Of a stretch of 64,000 nucleotides of DNA, positions 27,158 to 37,342 are shown piece after piece. The stretch's first letter is position 1. Each line of letters opens with the position of its first letter. Location: NCBI GenBank assembly GCA_003211205.1, contig QCTJ01000004.1, forward strand, positions 1 to 64,000, written 5' to 3'. Source of the DNA: Synechococcus sp. AG-673-F03 (GTDB lineage: Bacteria; Cyanobacteriota; Cyanobacteriia; PCC-6307; Cyanobiaceae). Both the position numbers and the translations under genes were made by a program. The notes under the pieces are model-generated. The model searched no databases and was not told the origin of the DNA. It saw only the letters and a list, made by a program, of their open reading frames with translations.

Positions 27158-28756
27158 ATGAGTTTCCCGGATTTCAGTGCCACTGATGCCCAGATTCAAT
27201 GGCAGAGATTCTGTGATCTTCTCTGGCATCACGAGGACCTCGGAATGTGGCTGGATGTCAGCCGCATGCACCTGAACAATGCTCAGCTTGAGGAGCTCAC
27301 GCCCAGACTGGAGATGGCTTTTGAGGCCATGAAGGCCCTTGAGAACGGTGCCATCGCCAATGCCGACGAAAATCGTCAGGTTGGTCACTATTGGCTAAGG
27401 CATCCTCAACTGGCTCCTGATCCGGAAGTAGGTCAGCACATCTCCACTGAAATTGATCAGATTGAGCAGTTCGCAAAGGCGGTGATCGATGGAACGATCA
27501 AGTCTCCGACCGGTCAACCGTTCACGGATGTTCTTTGGATCGGCATTGGTGGCAGTGGACTCGGCCCCTTGCTGATGATCCGGGCCCTTCAGGAGAAGGG
27601 TGTCGGACTTCCTTTTCACTTTTTCGACAATGTGGATCCGAATGGAATGAGTCGGGTGCTCGCTGAGCTTGGCGATGCTCTACGGACCACCTTGGTTGTA
27701 ACGGTGAGCAAGTCGGGTGGTACACCTGAGCCCCATCTCGGGATGGAGCAGGCACGTCATCGCTTGGAAGCAGTCGGAGGTCAATGGTCGGCTCAAGCTG
27801 TGGCGATCACCATGGCTGACAGCAAGCTCGACCAGCAGGCCGTTGCTGAACAGTGGCTGCAGCGTTTCGACATGTTCGACTGGGTCGGCGGACGCACGAG
27901 CATCACCAGTGCTGTTGGCCTGGTTCCGGGAGCTTTGATCGGATCTGATATCCGCAGCTTCCTGGCAGGTGCTTCTCAGATGGACGAAGCCACTCGTGTG
28001 AATGATGTGCGCCGCAACCCTGCAGCTCTGATGGCCGCAGCTTGGTACTGCGCGGGGGGAGGCAAGGGCAAGCGCGACATGGTGGTGCTCCCCTATCGCG
28101 ATCGCCTGGAGGTGTTCAGTCGATACCTGCAGCAGTTGGTGATGGAGTCCCTCGGCAAGCGCCTCGATCGCAATGGTGATGTGGCCCATCAGGGCATCGC
28201 CGTTTATGGCAACAAGGGATCAACAGATCAACACGCGTACGTTCAGCAGCTGAGAGATGGTGTCGACAATTTCTTCGTGACCTTCATCGAAGTGCTTCGC
28301 GATGTGGAGGACATCCCTGAGATCAATGGTGAGCGGCCTGGAGACTTTCTTGATGGCTTCGTTCAAGGAACCCGTTCAGCTCTCACAGAGGGAGGCCGCC
28401 AGAGTCTGAGTATCAGCATGCGTCAGTTCGATGCCCGCCGACTCGGCGCTCTCATTGCTCTGTTCGAACGTGCCGTTGGCTTTTACGGAGAACTGGTCAA
28501 CATCAATGCCTATCACCAGCCTGGCGTGGAAGCCGGCAAGAAGGCAGCAGCTGCGATCCTCAAACTCCAGCTTCAGGTTGAGGACGTGCTCAGTGATGGG
28601 GTGTCCCGCTCGGTCGTGGAAATCCAGCAGGCCATCGGCGAAGGATCGGTTGAAGCCGTCTTCTGGATTGTGCGTCATCTCACCGGTAATAACCGGGGCT
28701 ATCAGGCACAGGGTGACTGGAACAAACCGGCAACTCTGCGTTTCAGTAAATGCTGA
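27158..28756 (+). CDS. pgi: Glucose-6-phosphate isomerase
   Basis: Interconverts glucose-6-phosphate and fructose-6-phosphate. The two SIS halves are clear: VLWIGIGGSGLGPLLMIRAL, HFFDNVDPNG, VVTVSKSGGTPEP, FDWVGGRTSITSAVGL, then YGNKGSTDQHAYVQQLRDG and the C-terminal YHQPGVEAGKKAA with the catalytic lysine and histidine. 532 residues, typical of the cyanobacterial form. Its stop is 7 bases from the convergent leuS stop. Confidence 0.97.
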   Translation: MSFPDFSATDAQIQWQRFCDLLWHHEDLGMWLDVSRMHLNNAQLEELTPRLEMAFEAMKALENGAIANADENRQVGHYWLRHPQLAPDPEVGQHISTEIDQIEQFAKAVIDGTIKSPTGQPFTDVLWIGIGGSGLGPLLMIRALQEKGVGLPFHFFDNVDPNGMSRVLAELGDALRTTLVVTVSKSGGTPEPHLGMEQARHRLEAVGGQWSAQAVAITMADSKLDQQAVAEQWLQRFDMFDWVGGRTSITSAVGLVPGALIGSDIRSFLAGASQMDEATRVNDVRRNPAALMAAAWYCAGGGKGKRDMVVLPYRDRLEVFSRYLQQLVMESLGKRLDRNGDVAHQGIAVYGNKGSTDQHAYVQQLRDGVDNFFVTFIEVLRDVEDIPEINGERPGDFLDGFVQGTRSALTEGGRQSLSISMRQFDARRLGALIALFERAVGFYGELVNINAYHQPGVEAGKKAAAAILKLQLQVEDVLSDGVSRSVVEIQQAIGEGSVEAVFWIVRHLTGNNRGYQAQGDWNKPATLRFSKC

Positions 28757-28763
28757 TTGGCCG

Positions 28764-31400
28764 TCAGGACGGCACCAGATTTACCAGCTTCCCTGGCACA
28801 ACAATCACCCTCCTGGGGGGCTTGCCCTCTAACCAGCGCTTGGCCACATCGCTTGCCAGAGCGAGGGCCTCCAACGTGTCTTTGTCGCACTCAGCTGGAA
28901 CCTGAATGGTTCCTCGGACCTTTCCCTTGATCTGAATCACCAGATCAACCGTGTCTTGCACGAGTGCAGCAGGGTCATGCTGAGGCCAGGTCTGGAGATG
29001 AACACTGCCCTGTCCTCCGAGTCGGAACCAAAATTCCTCTGCAAGGTGTGGAGCAAACGGAGCAAGCAGCCTGATCAGCGCTCCCATCGCTTCCACCTGG
29101 ACCGGCCTTGATGCATTAAGCACAGCTCCAGAAAGGCTGTTCGACAGTTTCATCAACTCCGATATCGCGGTGTTGAACTGAAACTCGCCGCTGAGATCAT
29201 CACTGACAGCCTGAATAGCCAGATGAACAGCCCGTCGAATCTCTGTTTCAGATTCGGACAGCTCTGCGGGAATGCCAGAAACATCGTTGCTCAATAGTTG
29301 ATCCGGAGCTGTCAGTTTGCTGACGCTGTCAACGAGCCGCCAGAGACGTTGAAGGAAGCGGAATTGACCTTCCACATCGGCGTCATCCCACTCAAGATCC
29401 TTCTCCGGCGGCGCTTTGAAAAGGATGAACATCCGAGCCGTATCCGCTCCATAGCTGTCAATCACCAGTGCTGGATCGACTCCGTTGTGCTTTGACTTGG
29501 ACATTTTTTCGAACAGCACCTCAAGCTCTTCGCCGTCGTGGGGGTCCCTCGGAGTACCCGGGTCGACCACAAGAGCGGGAGCGACATATCTCCCCGTCCG
29601 TGGATTGCGGTAGGTCACCCCCTGCACCATTCCCTGAGTCAAGAGGCGCTCGAAGGGCTCATTGATCGAGATCAAGCCGCGATCCTTCAAGGCTTTGGTG
29701 AAAAATCTCGAGTACAGCAAGTGAAGAATGGCGTGCTCAATGCCTCCGACGTATTGCTGAACAGGCAGCCACTTTTTGACGGCCTCGCTCTCAAATGGAC
29801 GATCGGAGTTCTGCGCATCAGCGAAGCGCAGGAAATACCAGGAGGAACACATGAAGGTGTCCATGGTGTCCGTCTCGCGTCGTGCCGGTTTCCCACAGAT
29901 TGGGCAGGGAACATTCACCCAGTCATCGAGTGCGGCGAGAGGTGATCCACCTTTGCCGGCAAGATTCACGTCTTTGGGCAGAGTCACCGGCAACTGATCT
30001 GTTGGAACGGGTTGGGCACCACAGTCCGCACAATGAATGATTGGAATCGGGCAACCCCAGTAGCGCTGACGCGAGATCAGCCAATCTCGCAGCCTGTACT
30101 GCCGCTTGGCTCGTGCCCATCCTTTTGTCGCGCCGTGTTCGGTGATGGCCTGCTTGGCTTGGTCATTGCTCTGGCCATCAAAGGCTCCGCTGTTGACCAG
30201 GGTTCCAGGGCCTGTCCAGGCCTCACCGTCATTGGAGTGTTCATCAGTGCCATCCATCTGGATGACACGCTGCACGGGCAGCTTGTAGGTTTTTGCGAAA
30301 CGGAAATCGCGTTCGTCATGGGCGGGAACTCCCATAACAGCTCCGGTTCCGTATTCCGCTAAAACGTAGTCAGCAACCCATATTGGAACCTTCTGACCGT
30401 TGGCTGGATTGACCGCTTCTGCACCGGTGGCCACACCCCGCTTGGGACGATCATCCGCTGTGCGCTCATCGTTGGACAGATCGCTGACCAAATCGCGGAA
30501 TGCTTCAACGGATTCTCTCTGATCCGCAGTGGTCAGAGCATCGACGAGTGGATGTTCAGGTGCCAGAACCACATAGCTGACACCAAACAGGGTGTCGGCT
30601 CTGGTGGTGAACACGGTGATCGTGGCGTCGTTGTAGCCATCGACCTGGAAGTCGATTTCTGCCCCGATGGAGCGTCCGATCCAATTGGCCTGCATCGTTC
30701 GGACCCGCTCAGGCCATCCCTGCAGCTGATCCAGGTCTTCGAGCAGAGCGTCTGCGTACTGGGTGATTTTCAGGAACCATTGCGTCAGGTTCTTCTGCTC
30801 GACCAGCGCACCGGATCGCCAGGAACGCCCCTCGGAATCAACCTGCTCGTTAGCAAGCACCGTCTGGTCGATGGGGTCCCAGTTGACAGTTGCTTCCTTC
30901 TGGTAGGCCAGACCTGCTGAATGCAACTCAAGAAAAAGCCATTGCGTCCAGCGGTAATAGTCCTCATGGCATGTGGCCTGTTCCCGAGACCAGTCGATCG
31001 ATAGCCCTAGACGACCAAGTTGACTTCGCATCTGTTCGATATTCCGGTCTGTCCAGACGCCGGGGTCAACATTGCGTTCGATCGCCGCGTTTTCAGCAGG
31101 CAAACCGAAGGCATCCCAGCCCATCGGATGCAGCACAGCGTCACCGCGCATCCGCTGAGCTCTGGCGATGACATCGGTGATCACGTAATTCCGAACATGC
31201 CCCATATGGAGGCTGCCGGAGGGGTATGGAAACATCGAAAGCGCATAAAAAGCCTTCTGGTCAGGCCTGGGATCATTTGTTTGATAAAGCGCTTCCTGTT
31301 CCCATTTGCGCTGCCACTGTTCTTCGAGAAGGGAGGGGTCGTAGCGATCGGACAGCCCCGAACTGGATTCGGGCATGGACAAGGACTGCGGGGCTGTCAC
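28764..31400 (-). CDS. leuS: Leucyl-tRNA synthetase
   Basis: Class Ia synthetase, 878 residues. The HIGH-type motif is in [19 protein letters not shown], the editing domain (CP1) includes [20 protein letters not shown] and [15 protein letters not shown], and the KMSKS loop is [13 protein letters not shown]. The C-terminal anticodon-binding region ends in [15 protein letters not shown]. Start: GTG 31400 (MTAPQSL) is the longest; ATG 31376 ([14 protein letters not shown]) is equally possible. Single-chain form, as in most bacteria. Confidence 0.97.
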   Translation of the reverse strand: MTAPQSLSMPESSSGLSDRYDPSLLEEQWQRKWEQEALYQTNDPRPDQKAFYALSMFPYPSGSLHMGHVRNYVITDVIARAQRMRGDAVLHPMGWDAFGLPAENAAIERNVDPGVWTDRNIEQMRSQLGRLGLSIDWSREQATCHEDYYRWTQWLFLELHSAGLAYQKEATVNWDPIDQTVLANEQVDSEGRSWRSGALVEQKNLTQWFLKITQYADALLEDLDQLQGWPERVRTMQANWIGRSIGAEIDFQVDGYNDATITVFTTRADTLFGVSYVVLAPEHPLVDALTTADQRESVEAFRDLVSDLSNDERTADDRPKRGVATGAEAVNPANGQKVPIWVADYVLAEYGTGAVMGVPAHDERDFRFAKTYKLPVQRVIQMDGTDEHSNDGEAWTGPGTLVNSGAFDGQSNDQAKQAITEHGATKGWARAKRQYRLRDWLISRQRYWGCPIPIIHCADCGAQPVPTDQLPVTLPKDVNLAGKGGSPLAALDDWVNVPCPICGKPARRETDTMDTFMCSSWYFLRFADAQNSDRPFESEAVKKWLPVQQYVGGIEHAILHLLYSRFFTKALKDRGLISINEPFERLLTQGMVQGVTYRNPRTGRYVAPALVVDPGTPRDPHDGEELEVLFEKMSKSKHNGVDPALVIDSYGADTARMFILFKAPPEKDLEWDDADVEGQFRFLQRLWRLVDSVSKLTAPDQLLSNDVSGIPAELSESETEIRRAVHLAIQAVSDDLSGEFQFNTAISELMKLSNSLSGAVLNASRPVQVEAMGALIRLLAPFAPHLAEEFWFRLGGQGSVHLQTWPQHDPAALVQDTVDLVIQIKGKVRGTIQVPAECDKDTLEALALASDVAKRWLEGKPPRRVIVVPGKLVNLVPS

Positions 31401-31470
31401 ATCAGGAAAACACCTGCGAGAGATCGTGACACAGCTTGAGGCCTTCCTCTGGAAGCCGCCTCGAAGTCAC

Positions 31471-31692
31471 TCAGGCCAAAGGGCGAATGGTGAGCACCGC
31501 CAGGCGATTGATCAAGACGGGATCGTTGCTGTCTTCCCGTTGTAGTGCGAAGTACTGAGGATCCTGCCAGGCGAGACAGCCATCCAATCTGCTGCCATCA
31601 TTCAGCTCGATCCCGAGCACTCGCTGCTCACGAATCCACGACTGAATCAACCGGATACCGGGCAAGCTGGGATCGAAGCCCGTTGACTCCAT
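31471..31692 (-). CDS. hfq: Cyanobacterial Hfq-like Sm protein
   Basis: A 73-residue Sm-fold protein. MESTGFDPSLPGIRLIQSWI forms the N-terminal helix, IELNDGSRLDGCLAWQDPQYFAL the Sm1 strands and NRLAVLTIRP the Sm2 end. In cyanobacteria Hfq is known to have lost much of the RNA-binding surface and, in Synechocystis, to bind the pilus ATPase PilB1. I choose ATG 31692; an extension to 31752 is open but not family-like. Divergent to the small gene at 31871. Confidence 0.85.
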   Translation of the reverse strand: MESTGFDPSLPGIRLIQSWIREQRVLGIELNDGSRLDGCLAWQDPQYFALQREDSNDPVLINRLAVLTIRPLA

Positions 31693-31870
31693 GGTGTGGA
31701 AGGGAAAACGGAAAGTTGTCTGCACTCCAGCAAAGACGCTTGGCAACGTCAATCAGTCCTTGGGGATGCCTGGCTTGTGAGCGATTGATCCTTCAGACTG
31801 AATCTGTCTTGACCTGACGAGACGACAACACGTCTGAAAGAACCACCGAAGCACTCATCACAGTCTTGTT

Positions 31871-32101
31871 TTGAACTTAACCACTGAGAGAAGAGAGCAG
31901 TTACTCATCGCACTCACGAATCAGTGGGCCTCGATGTTGGATCAGCTGGATGAAGGTGATTTCACACCTGAAGATTTTTATGAAATTCGCAAATTGGATT
32001 CAGATGATGAGCTAATTAGGGAGAGTGGCTGTGACACCGATCAAGAGCTGGATAAATTCATTGATGACTGGTTTTACAGCGGTTTCTGGACAGCGCCCTA
32101 G
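31871..32101 (+). CDS. Small acidic hypothetical protein
   Basis: Up to 76 residues, strongly acidic (LDEGDFTPEDFYEIRKLDSDDEL, CDTDQELDKFIDDWFYSG), probably helical. I do not recognise the family. The start is uncertain: TTG 31871 (MNLTTERREQLLIALTNQWA) gives a plausible amphipathic first helix, ATG 31934 a 55-residue form. A 6-base-pair inverted repeat lies 14 bases after the stop. Codon use is consistent with a real gene, but evidence is limited. Confidence 0.55.
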   Translation: MNLTTERREQLLIALTNQWASMLDQLDEGDFTPEDFYEIRKLDSDDELIRESGCDTDQELDKFIDDWFYSGFWTAP

Positions 32102-32474
32102 TCAAGGCGATCTGCAGAATTGCGATTCTGAGATTGCATCGCACTATTGATGAACGTATCGTTTGATTCAGCTTTGTGCTGCAATCTTTGGATCGATACC
32201 TTTCTTATATCAGGTCCTTCCATTAATTCAATAATGTATTGCAGAGATTATTTTGTTGAATTTTTTGCTTCTTCTGATTTTGCCCCTGGTGGCAATGCTC
32301 GGAGGTTGGGCTGTTCTGTCATCAACAACTTGACTCGAGATCTTCAAGAGGTTGCGATGTAAAGCTCGGAATCCGTCAGCATCGCTCCGCAGAGCTACTG
32401 AGTTGAGCAGGATTGAGGATCGAATATCAGTTTTCGAAATCCTGTAACGTGTTGGTATCACAGGGTTGTTCTGA
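32102..32474. other. Gene-poor, A+T-rich spacer before dapF
   Basis: About 370 bases without a supported gene. It contains an inverted repeat CAGAAT-TGCG-ATTCTG (32115-32130) just after the small acidic gene, which may be a weak transcript end though no T-run follows. Short frames exist on both strands (for example 32147-32362) but none resembles a protein. The right end should carry the promoter of the dapF operon; no clear -10/-35 pair stands out. Confidence 0.5.
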
Positions 32475-33572
32475 ATGCTGACATTCAGCAAATATCAAGG
32501 GCTGGGCAACGACTTCATCTTGATGCAGGGACGTTCCGGGCAATTGTCCGTTGAGATTCATACCCCAGATCCAGGCTGGGTCCAACGCCTTTGCGATCGA
32601 CGCTTTGGCATCGGAGCGGATGGATTGATCTTGGCTCTCCCTCCGGAAGGCGATGCCGAGCTGCGCATGCGCATTTTCAACGCTGATGGCTCGGAAGCGG
32701 AGATGTGCGGCAATGGAATTCGATGTCTTGCGCGTTTCCTCGCTGACAGTGATGGGGATGGTCCAGGTCGTCGATGGTCGATCGAAACACCCGCTGGTTT
32801 GATCATTCCGGAACTTCAGAACGATGGTCAGATCCGTGTGGATATGGGAGCTCCTTTCCTTGATCCCGCTTCTGTCCCCACCACGCTCAATGCTGACTCA
32901 ACGGGTCTTCCGGTGGGTGAACTCACACTTGATGGAGACGCTCTTGCCCTGGCCGCTGTGGGCATGGGAAACCCTCATGCAGTCGTTCCCGTCGATGATC
33001 TCAACGCCATTCCCTTTGAACGCTGGGGAGCAGAGCTCGAGTGCCACGAGGTGTTTCCGGCCAAAACCAATGTGCATTTTTTAAAGGTGCACGGTCGTTC
33101 TCAGCTCGCAATCAGAGTGTGGGAACGAGGTGCTGGTCCCACGCTTGCCTGTGGCACCGGTGCCTGTGCCACGCTTGTGGCGGCTGTTCTGCTCGGTCTT
33201 AGCGATCGACAGGCCACCGTTGAGCTGCCAGGAGGGCCTCTTCAGATCAGCTGGGAGAAGCCTGGTGCATCGGTGTTCATGACTGGACCAGCTGTTGCAG
33301 TGTTCGATGGTGTTCTGAATCCTGAACTCGTCCCGTTTCAGAGTTCAACCACTGGTGGAACATCGGTAGAGGCTGAACAAGCAGCGTCTCTTAAGGCAGC
33401 CAGCAGTAAGCCCGAGAACCGCCAACCAGCTGAAGACTGTTCTGAGGAGGAAGCCCAGTCCAGAGTTAAGGAATTCCTTGCTTCCAACTCGCTGGATTCG
33501 ATGATCAACATCGCCACGGAGTCCCTGGAACAGCGAACGCTCTCGCGACTCCAACGCGATTCCCAATCCTGA
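32475..33572 (+). CDS. dapF: Diaminopimelate epimerase with long C-terminal extension
   Basis: Converts L,L- to meso-diaminopimelate for lysine and peptidoglycan. The fold starts MLTFSKYQGLGNDFILMQ; catalytic cysteines are C78 in EMCGNGIRC and C226 in TLACGTGACA. The enzyme normally ends near residue 282 (VFDGVLN). Here about 83 extra residues follow, glutamate-, serine- and alanine-rich first and then a predicted helix (RVKEFLASNSLDSMINIATE). Function of the tail is unknown. First gene of a five-gene plus-strand run reaching a D,D-carboxypeptidase. Confidence 0.96.
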   Translation: MLTFSKYQGLGNDFILMQGRSGQLSVEIHTPDPGWVQRLCDRRFGIGADGLILALPPEGDAELRMRIFNADGSEAEMCGNGIRCLARFLADSDGDGPGRRWSIETPAGLIIPELQNDGQIRVDMGAPFLDPASVPTTLNADSTGLPVGELTLDGDALALAAVGMGNPHAVVPVDDLNAIPFERWGAELECHEVFPAKTNVHFLKVHGRSQLAIRVWERGAGPTLACGTGACATLVAAVLLGLSDRQATVELPGGPLQISWEKPGASVFMTGPAVAVFDGVLNPELVPFQSSTTGGTSVEAEQAASLKAASSKPENRQPAEDCSEEEAQSRVKEFLASNSLDSMINIATESLEQRTLSRLQRDSQS

Positions 33573-33579
33573 GAGACGT

Positions 33580-34740
33580 GTGATTTATCTCGATGCTTGC
33601 GCCACTGCACCCCTCAGACCGGGGGTGCTTCAACGCATGATCGAGACCCAGGATCAGGCCTGGGCTAATCCCTCCAGCCTTCATGGATTGGGTCTGAAAG
33701 CCTCTGAAGCATTGGAGAGGGCCCGCTTTCAGATTGCTGAAAAACTCAGTGCAGATCACAGCGACGTGGTTTTCACCTCCGGAGCCACCGAGTCCATTCA
33801 TCTTGCGCTTCATGGGCTCGCCGCAACACGTTCGCCAGGCAGGCTTGTGATCTCCTCGGTGGAACATCCCGCCGTCACAGGCGCGGCATGTCTGCTGACT
33901 AAGAGCGGCTGGGAGGTGACCGAATGGCCTGTTGATCAGCTGGGCAGGATCAAACTGGAACATCTGGAGGAGCTGTTGGCGCCTCCCACTCAGATGGTCT
34001 CACTGGTCTGGGGCCAGGGTGAAGTGGGCACGATTCAGCCCCTGCTGAAGGTTGCAGAAGCTTGCAGAACAAGGGGCATCACGATTCATACCGATGCCAC
34101 GCAGGTGCTGAGCCAGGGCCTCCCCAGCTGGAAACATTTACCGGTTGATTTGCTCAGTGCTTCGGCCCACAAAATCGGAGGTCCAAGAGGAATCGGCCTC
34201 TTGATGATGCGTCAGTCGTACCGCTCTGAGCTGATGCCGCTCTTGTCTGGTGGTGGCCAGGAGGGTGGCCTCAGAAGTGGGACTGAATCTGTCGTTTTGG
34301 CTGCCGGGATGGCTGCTGCGCTCGATCAGATCGAGTGCTGTGCTCCAGCCGATCTCGCGCGATCAGGACACGGCGTTGCTGATCTACGCGATGCGTTACG
34401 CGACCGATTGCTGATAGATGAACGCTTGTTGGTCTGTGGTGATCCAGAGAACCGTTTGCCTCACCATCTTTCACTGCTGGTCTGCGATCACAACGGCCAG
34501 CCTGTTTCAGGACGTGGGCTCGTACGCAGTCTTGATGCCTGTGGATTGGCCGTCAGCAGTGGCAGTGCCTGTTCCTCTGGCAAAGATAGCGACAGCCCTG
34601 TTTTGGTTGCCATGGGGCTTCCTCAGACCAAGTGCCGATCCAGCGTCCGACTCAGTCTTGGCCCCTGGATTGAGCGTCAGCACCTTGATGAGATTGTGCA
34701 TCGCTTCCAAGCCGGACTTGAACAGTCACTCTGCAGTTGA
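33580..34740 (+). CDS. Cysteine desulfurase (NifS/IscS class V aminotransferase)
   Basis: PLP enzyme of 386 residues that releases sulfur from cysteine. Visible: MIYLDACATAPLRPGVL, FTSGATESIHLALHG, SVEHPAVTGAA, the PLP lysine in LSASAHKIGGPRGIG, and the mobile catalytic cysteine loop SSGSACSSGKDSDSP, which is the long-loop group I (NifS/IscS) type. Starts at GTG 33580, 7 bases after dapF, with GAGAG upstream. Which sulfur acceptor it serves (Fe-S clusters, tRNA thiolation or thiamine) cannot be read from context. Confidence 0.93.
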   Translation: MIYLDACATAPLRPGVLQRMIETQDQAWANPSSLHGLGLKASEALERARFQIAEKLSADHSDVVFTSGATESIHLALHGLAATRSPGRLVISSVEHPAVTGAACLLTKSGWEVTEWPVDQLGRIKLEHLEELLAPPTQMVSLVWGQGEVGTIQPLLKVAEACRTRGITIHTDATQVLSQGLPSWKHLPVDLLSASAHKIGGPRGIGLLMMRQSYRSELMPLLSGGGQEGGLRSGTESVVLAAGMAAALDQIECCAPADLARSGHGVADLRDALRDRLLIDERLLVCGDPENRLPHHLSLLVCDHNGQPVSGRGLVRSLDACGLAVSSGSACSSGKDSDSPVLVAMGLPQTKCRSSVRLSLGPWIERQHLDEIVHRFQAGLEQSLCS

Positions 34741-34786
34741 TGCTGCAGCGGCTGTACGCTCCGCCCAAACAATTTGACTGAGCCTG

Positions 34787-35482
34787 GTGATCGCTGTTCT
34801 CCCTGCTGACTTATCCGAAGCTGAACAGCGGACTTTCGTTGCTCTGAGTGAGGTTCTTGGCTCCAAACGTCGTGGTCGCTGGCAAGTGACCTGGAAGTTC
34901 GAGGGCCTGCGGTTGCTTGGGCCCTCGATTAGGATGTCTCAAGCCCTGAAGGACAGCGGGATTGGCTTGCTCCTTGCCTGGCCAGATGCAGGAGCCGCAG
35001 CTCTGGCCAAGCGTGATGGACCTGAGCTTGCAGACTGCTGCGTTGATCTGAATCAGCTTCAACGCGACCCTGCTTGGGCAGGCCGTGGTGATCTGTTGCT
35101 GATCGTCGGCGCTCAACCCAGCGATTACGAAACCGTCGAAGCAATCTGCAGTCAGTGGTTTGAACCGGTCGTGCTGTTGAACAGCCGTCTTGAAGATGCT
35201 GCGGTCGGAATCGGCAGCGTGGCTCGTCAGCGTCGAAAGGGATTCATGTCGACCTGGCAATCGGCCTTTCATTTGGAACCCTTTCTCCAAGGTGCTCTGA
35301 TGCAAGAACATCAGCAGCAATGGGAACTGTTCCGACAAGATTCGGACGGATATCGCTGGGTCAAGCAATTCGATGTCCGTCCGGATCAAGAACAAATTGA
35401 CCAAGCCCTCGCCGGTGCGGGCGACGGTTTGAGTCAGGCCCTCGGGGCGATGGATCGTTTTATCGATGATCTGCGTGGTTGA
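34787..35482 (+). CDS. DUF1995 family protein
   Basis: 231 residues, no signal peptide. The sequence shows VTWKFEGLRLLGPSIRMSQAL near the front, GIGLLLAWPDAGAAALAKRD, and a central VVLLNSRLEDAAVGIGSVARQRR. This fits DUF1995, a domain shared by cyanobacteria and plants, some members of which are linked to chloroplast gene expression or photosystem biogenesis. No function can be assigned. GTG start. 46 bases separate it from each neighbour. Confidence 0.7.
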   Translation: MIAVLPADLSEAEQRTFVALSEVLGSKRRGRWQVTWKFEGLRLLGPSIRMSQALKDSGIGLLLAWPDAGAAALAKRDGPELADCCVDLNQLQRDPAWAGRGDLLLIVGAQPSDYETVEAICSQWFEPVVLLNSRLEDAAVGIGSVARQRRKGFMSTWQSAFHLEPFLQGALMQEHQQQWELFRQDSDGYRWVKQFDVRPDQEQIDQALAGAGDGLSQALGAMDRFIDDLRG

Positions 35483-35528
35483 TTGCCAGGCCCATCACTT
35501 TTAGTGTTGCCGTCTCAAGCTTTCTCCC

Positions 35529-36044
35529 ATGGCCTTCTCTGAACGCCTTCGATCAATCTCCGTGATTGACGCAGCCGCGGCGGTTGTTGCTCTTGTGGCT
35601 CTGGGAGGTGTTCTGTGGAGTCCAAAGCTCAGTAACACGGTCGCCAGGGCCACAGGAGCCATCAAACCGGTTGAAGTCACCGTGGACGTCCGTAATACCA
35701 GTGCTGCGGATCCGGATCAATTCATTGCGGAAGCTCTCCAATCAGGCCGCACATCACTGGTGATCCGCAATCAGCCCGCTGGAAGCGTGCAACTCATCAG
35801 GGTCGACGACATCAGGCGCCAGCTTGCATCCGTCCTCCCAGATGGAAGCGTTGTGATGGCGGATGACCCCAACAGGGAGATTCAGGGCATGCTTGATGCC
35901 CGTTTCGTTCTCCAAGGTGACGCCACCGTGACCTCGTCCGGTGTTGTGATGGCAGGCACCAAGCTGAAAGTGGGAATTCCTGTAGAACTTGAGGGCCGTT
36001 TCTATCGGGTGAACGGAATTGTCAGTGGGGTCTCCCTTCAATGA
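35529..36044 (+). CDS. DUF4330 membrane-anchored protein
   Basis: 171 residues with one N-terminal membrane segment (VIDAAAAVVALVALGGVLW) and a soluble beta-rich remainder, matching the pattern of DUF4330, common in cyanobacteria and of unknown function. The soluble part is probably outside the cytoplasmic membrane. Its stop overlaps the start of the carboxypeptidase gene as ATGA, suggesting coupled production and perhaps a cell-envelope role. Confidence 0.75.
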   Translation: MAFSERLRSISVIDAAAAVVALVALGGVLWSPKLSNTVARATGAIKPVEVTVDVRNTSAADPDQFIAEALQSGRTSLVIRNQPAGSVQLIRVDDIRRQLASVLPDGSVVMADDPNREIQGMLDARFVLQGDATVTSSGVVMAGTKLKVGIPVELEGRFYRVNGIVSGVSLQ

Positions 36045-37342
36045 GCACAGCGTTCCTCACCTCAGGACTTCTTCTGACTCCACTCGCTATGCCCGTGGCT
36101 GCCAGTCAGTTGGTTCCGCTGACGATGCCACCGCCGCCACCGACCGAGCAGCCACTCCCCCAGTTGCAGCCAGGTCGTTCGTGTCCAGCTCTTCAAAGGG
36201 CTCTCAGATCCAATGTTGGTAGTGAAGCGAGGGTTTGGTCCGTCACTGTTCTCAACAGCGACGGAGATGTCCTCGGAACGATCAACGGTGCCGTTCCAAG
36301 AATTCCAGCGTCCAATCAAAAGCTCATCAGCACGGCCTACGCCCTCGATCGCCTCGGACCGGATTTTCGCTTGAAAACCCGTTTGATCCAGATACCGGAT
36401 GGTTCGCTGGAACTGAACGGCCAGGGAGATCCTGATCTCGGTATCGCAGGTCTTCAGCGATTCGTTCTTGCCGCCCTTCGTCAAGGCGGTGCCAGAGGCA
36501 ACTCAGTCGCTGGCGTGAAGCTGATGGTGCGCGAAGAGCCACGTAGCAACTGGTGGCCAAGCGATTGGCATCCTGCCGATCGTGGTTATGCCTATGGCGC
36601 TCCGATTACACGATTGGCCCTCACCAGCAATGCCGTTGGCGGCGCTGTCAGTGACCCCTACTCGCGGCTCCAGCGACTGTTCCAGCAAGAAGCGCTTCGT
36701 CGCGGGGGAACGATCCAGATCCAGAGGGGTCAACCTGTTGCTGAAACTCTTTCAGCTGTGCAGCAGAACACGGTCGTGTTGCACGAGGAAAGCTCGGCTC
36801 CTATGCACGCGTTGCTCAGTCTTGCGAACACTGAGAGCCACAATTTCACCGCAGAAGTGCTCATGCGCCAGGCTTCTGGTCTGTGGGATGTCAGGGCGGC
36901 CTCCCGGGCCACAGAGCGCTGGATGTTCGAGCAAGGTCTGCCGGTTCAGGGCCTGCGTGTGGCTGACGGCAGTGGTCTTTCACGCAACAATCGGGTCACG
37001 AGCAACACCATCGCTGCTCTGCTGATGCGCATGGATCAGCACCCGTTCTCCGCCTATTACCAAGCTTCAATGGCCATTGCCGGACAGAGAGGCACCCTGC
37101 GCAATCTGTATCGAGGCAGCGTTCTTGACGGTCGATTCAGAGGCAAGACAGGAACCATCAGCGGAGTTCGCAGCATTTCCGGTTATTTGCAGACCGTCGA
37201 TGGACCCAGGTACGTGAGCATGATTTCCAACGGATCGGTCCGCCCCAACACGGTGATGGGGCAAATCCTGCGATCCGTGAAGAGATTCAGCCCATGCCCC
37301 TCATCTGTCGCACCCGTGAAGCGGCCCGACGTGCTCGGCTGA
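36041..37342 (+). CDS. dacB: D-alanyl-D-alanine carboxypeptidase/endopeptidase, S13 family (PBP4/DacB)
   Basis: Penicillin-binding protein of 433 residues with an N-terminal hydrophobic signal. Active-site motifs: SxxK as SNQK at residues 91-94, SxN in DGSGLSRNN, and KTGT near the end (GKTGTISGVRSISGY). It trims or cuts peptidoglycan cross-links in the periplasm. Coupled to the DUF4330 gene, and in the same run as dapF, which supplies the meso-DAP of the same peptides. The last 56 bases are also coding for the opposite-strand coiled-coil gene. Confidence 0.94.
   Translation: MSTAFLTSGLLLTPLAMPVAASQLVPLTMPPPPPTEQPLPQLQPGRSCPALQRALRSNVGSEARVWSVTVLNSDGDVLGTINGAVPRIPASNQKLISTAYALDRLGPDFRLKTRLIQIPDGSLELNGQGDPDLGIAGLQRFVLAALRQGGARGNSVAGVKLMVREEPRSNWWPSDWHPADRGYAYGAPITRLALTSNAVGGAVSDPYSRLQRLFQQEALRRGGTIQIQRGQPVAETLSAVQQNTVVLHEESSAPMHALLSLANTESHNFTAEVLMRQASGLWDVRAASRATERWMFEQGLPVQGLRVADGSGLSRNNRVTSNTIAALLMRMDQHPFSAYYQASMAIAGQRGTLRNLYRGSVLDGRFRGKTGTISGVRSISGYLQTVDGPRYVSMISNGSVRPNTVMGQILRSVKRFSPCPSSVAPVKRPDVLG

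Noticed and set aside
32147-32362. 71-codon frame in the spacer before dapF
   Set aside because: No similarity to known proteins, two different frames overlap it, and it has a cysteine-rich, non-protein-like composition.
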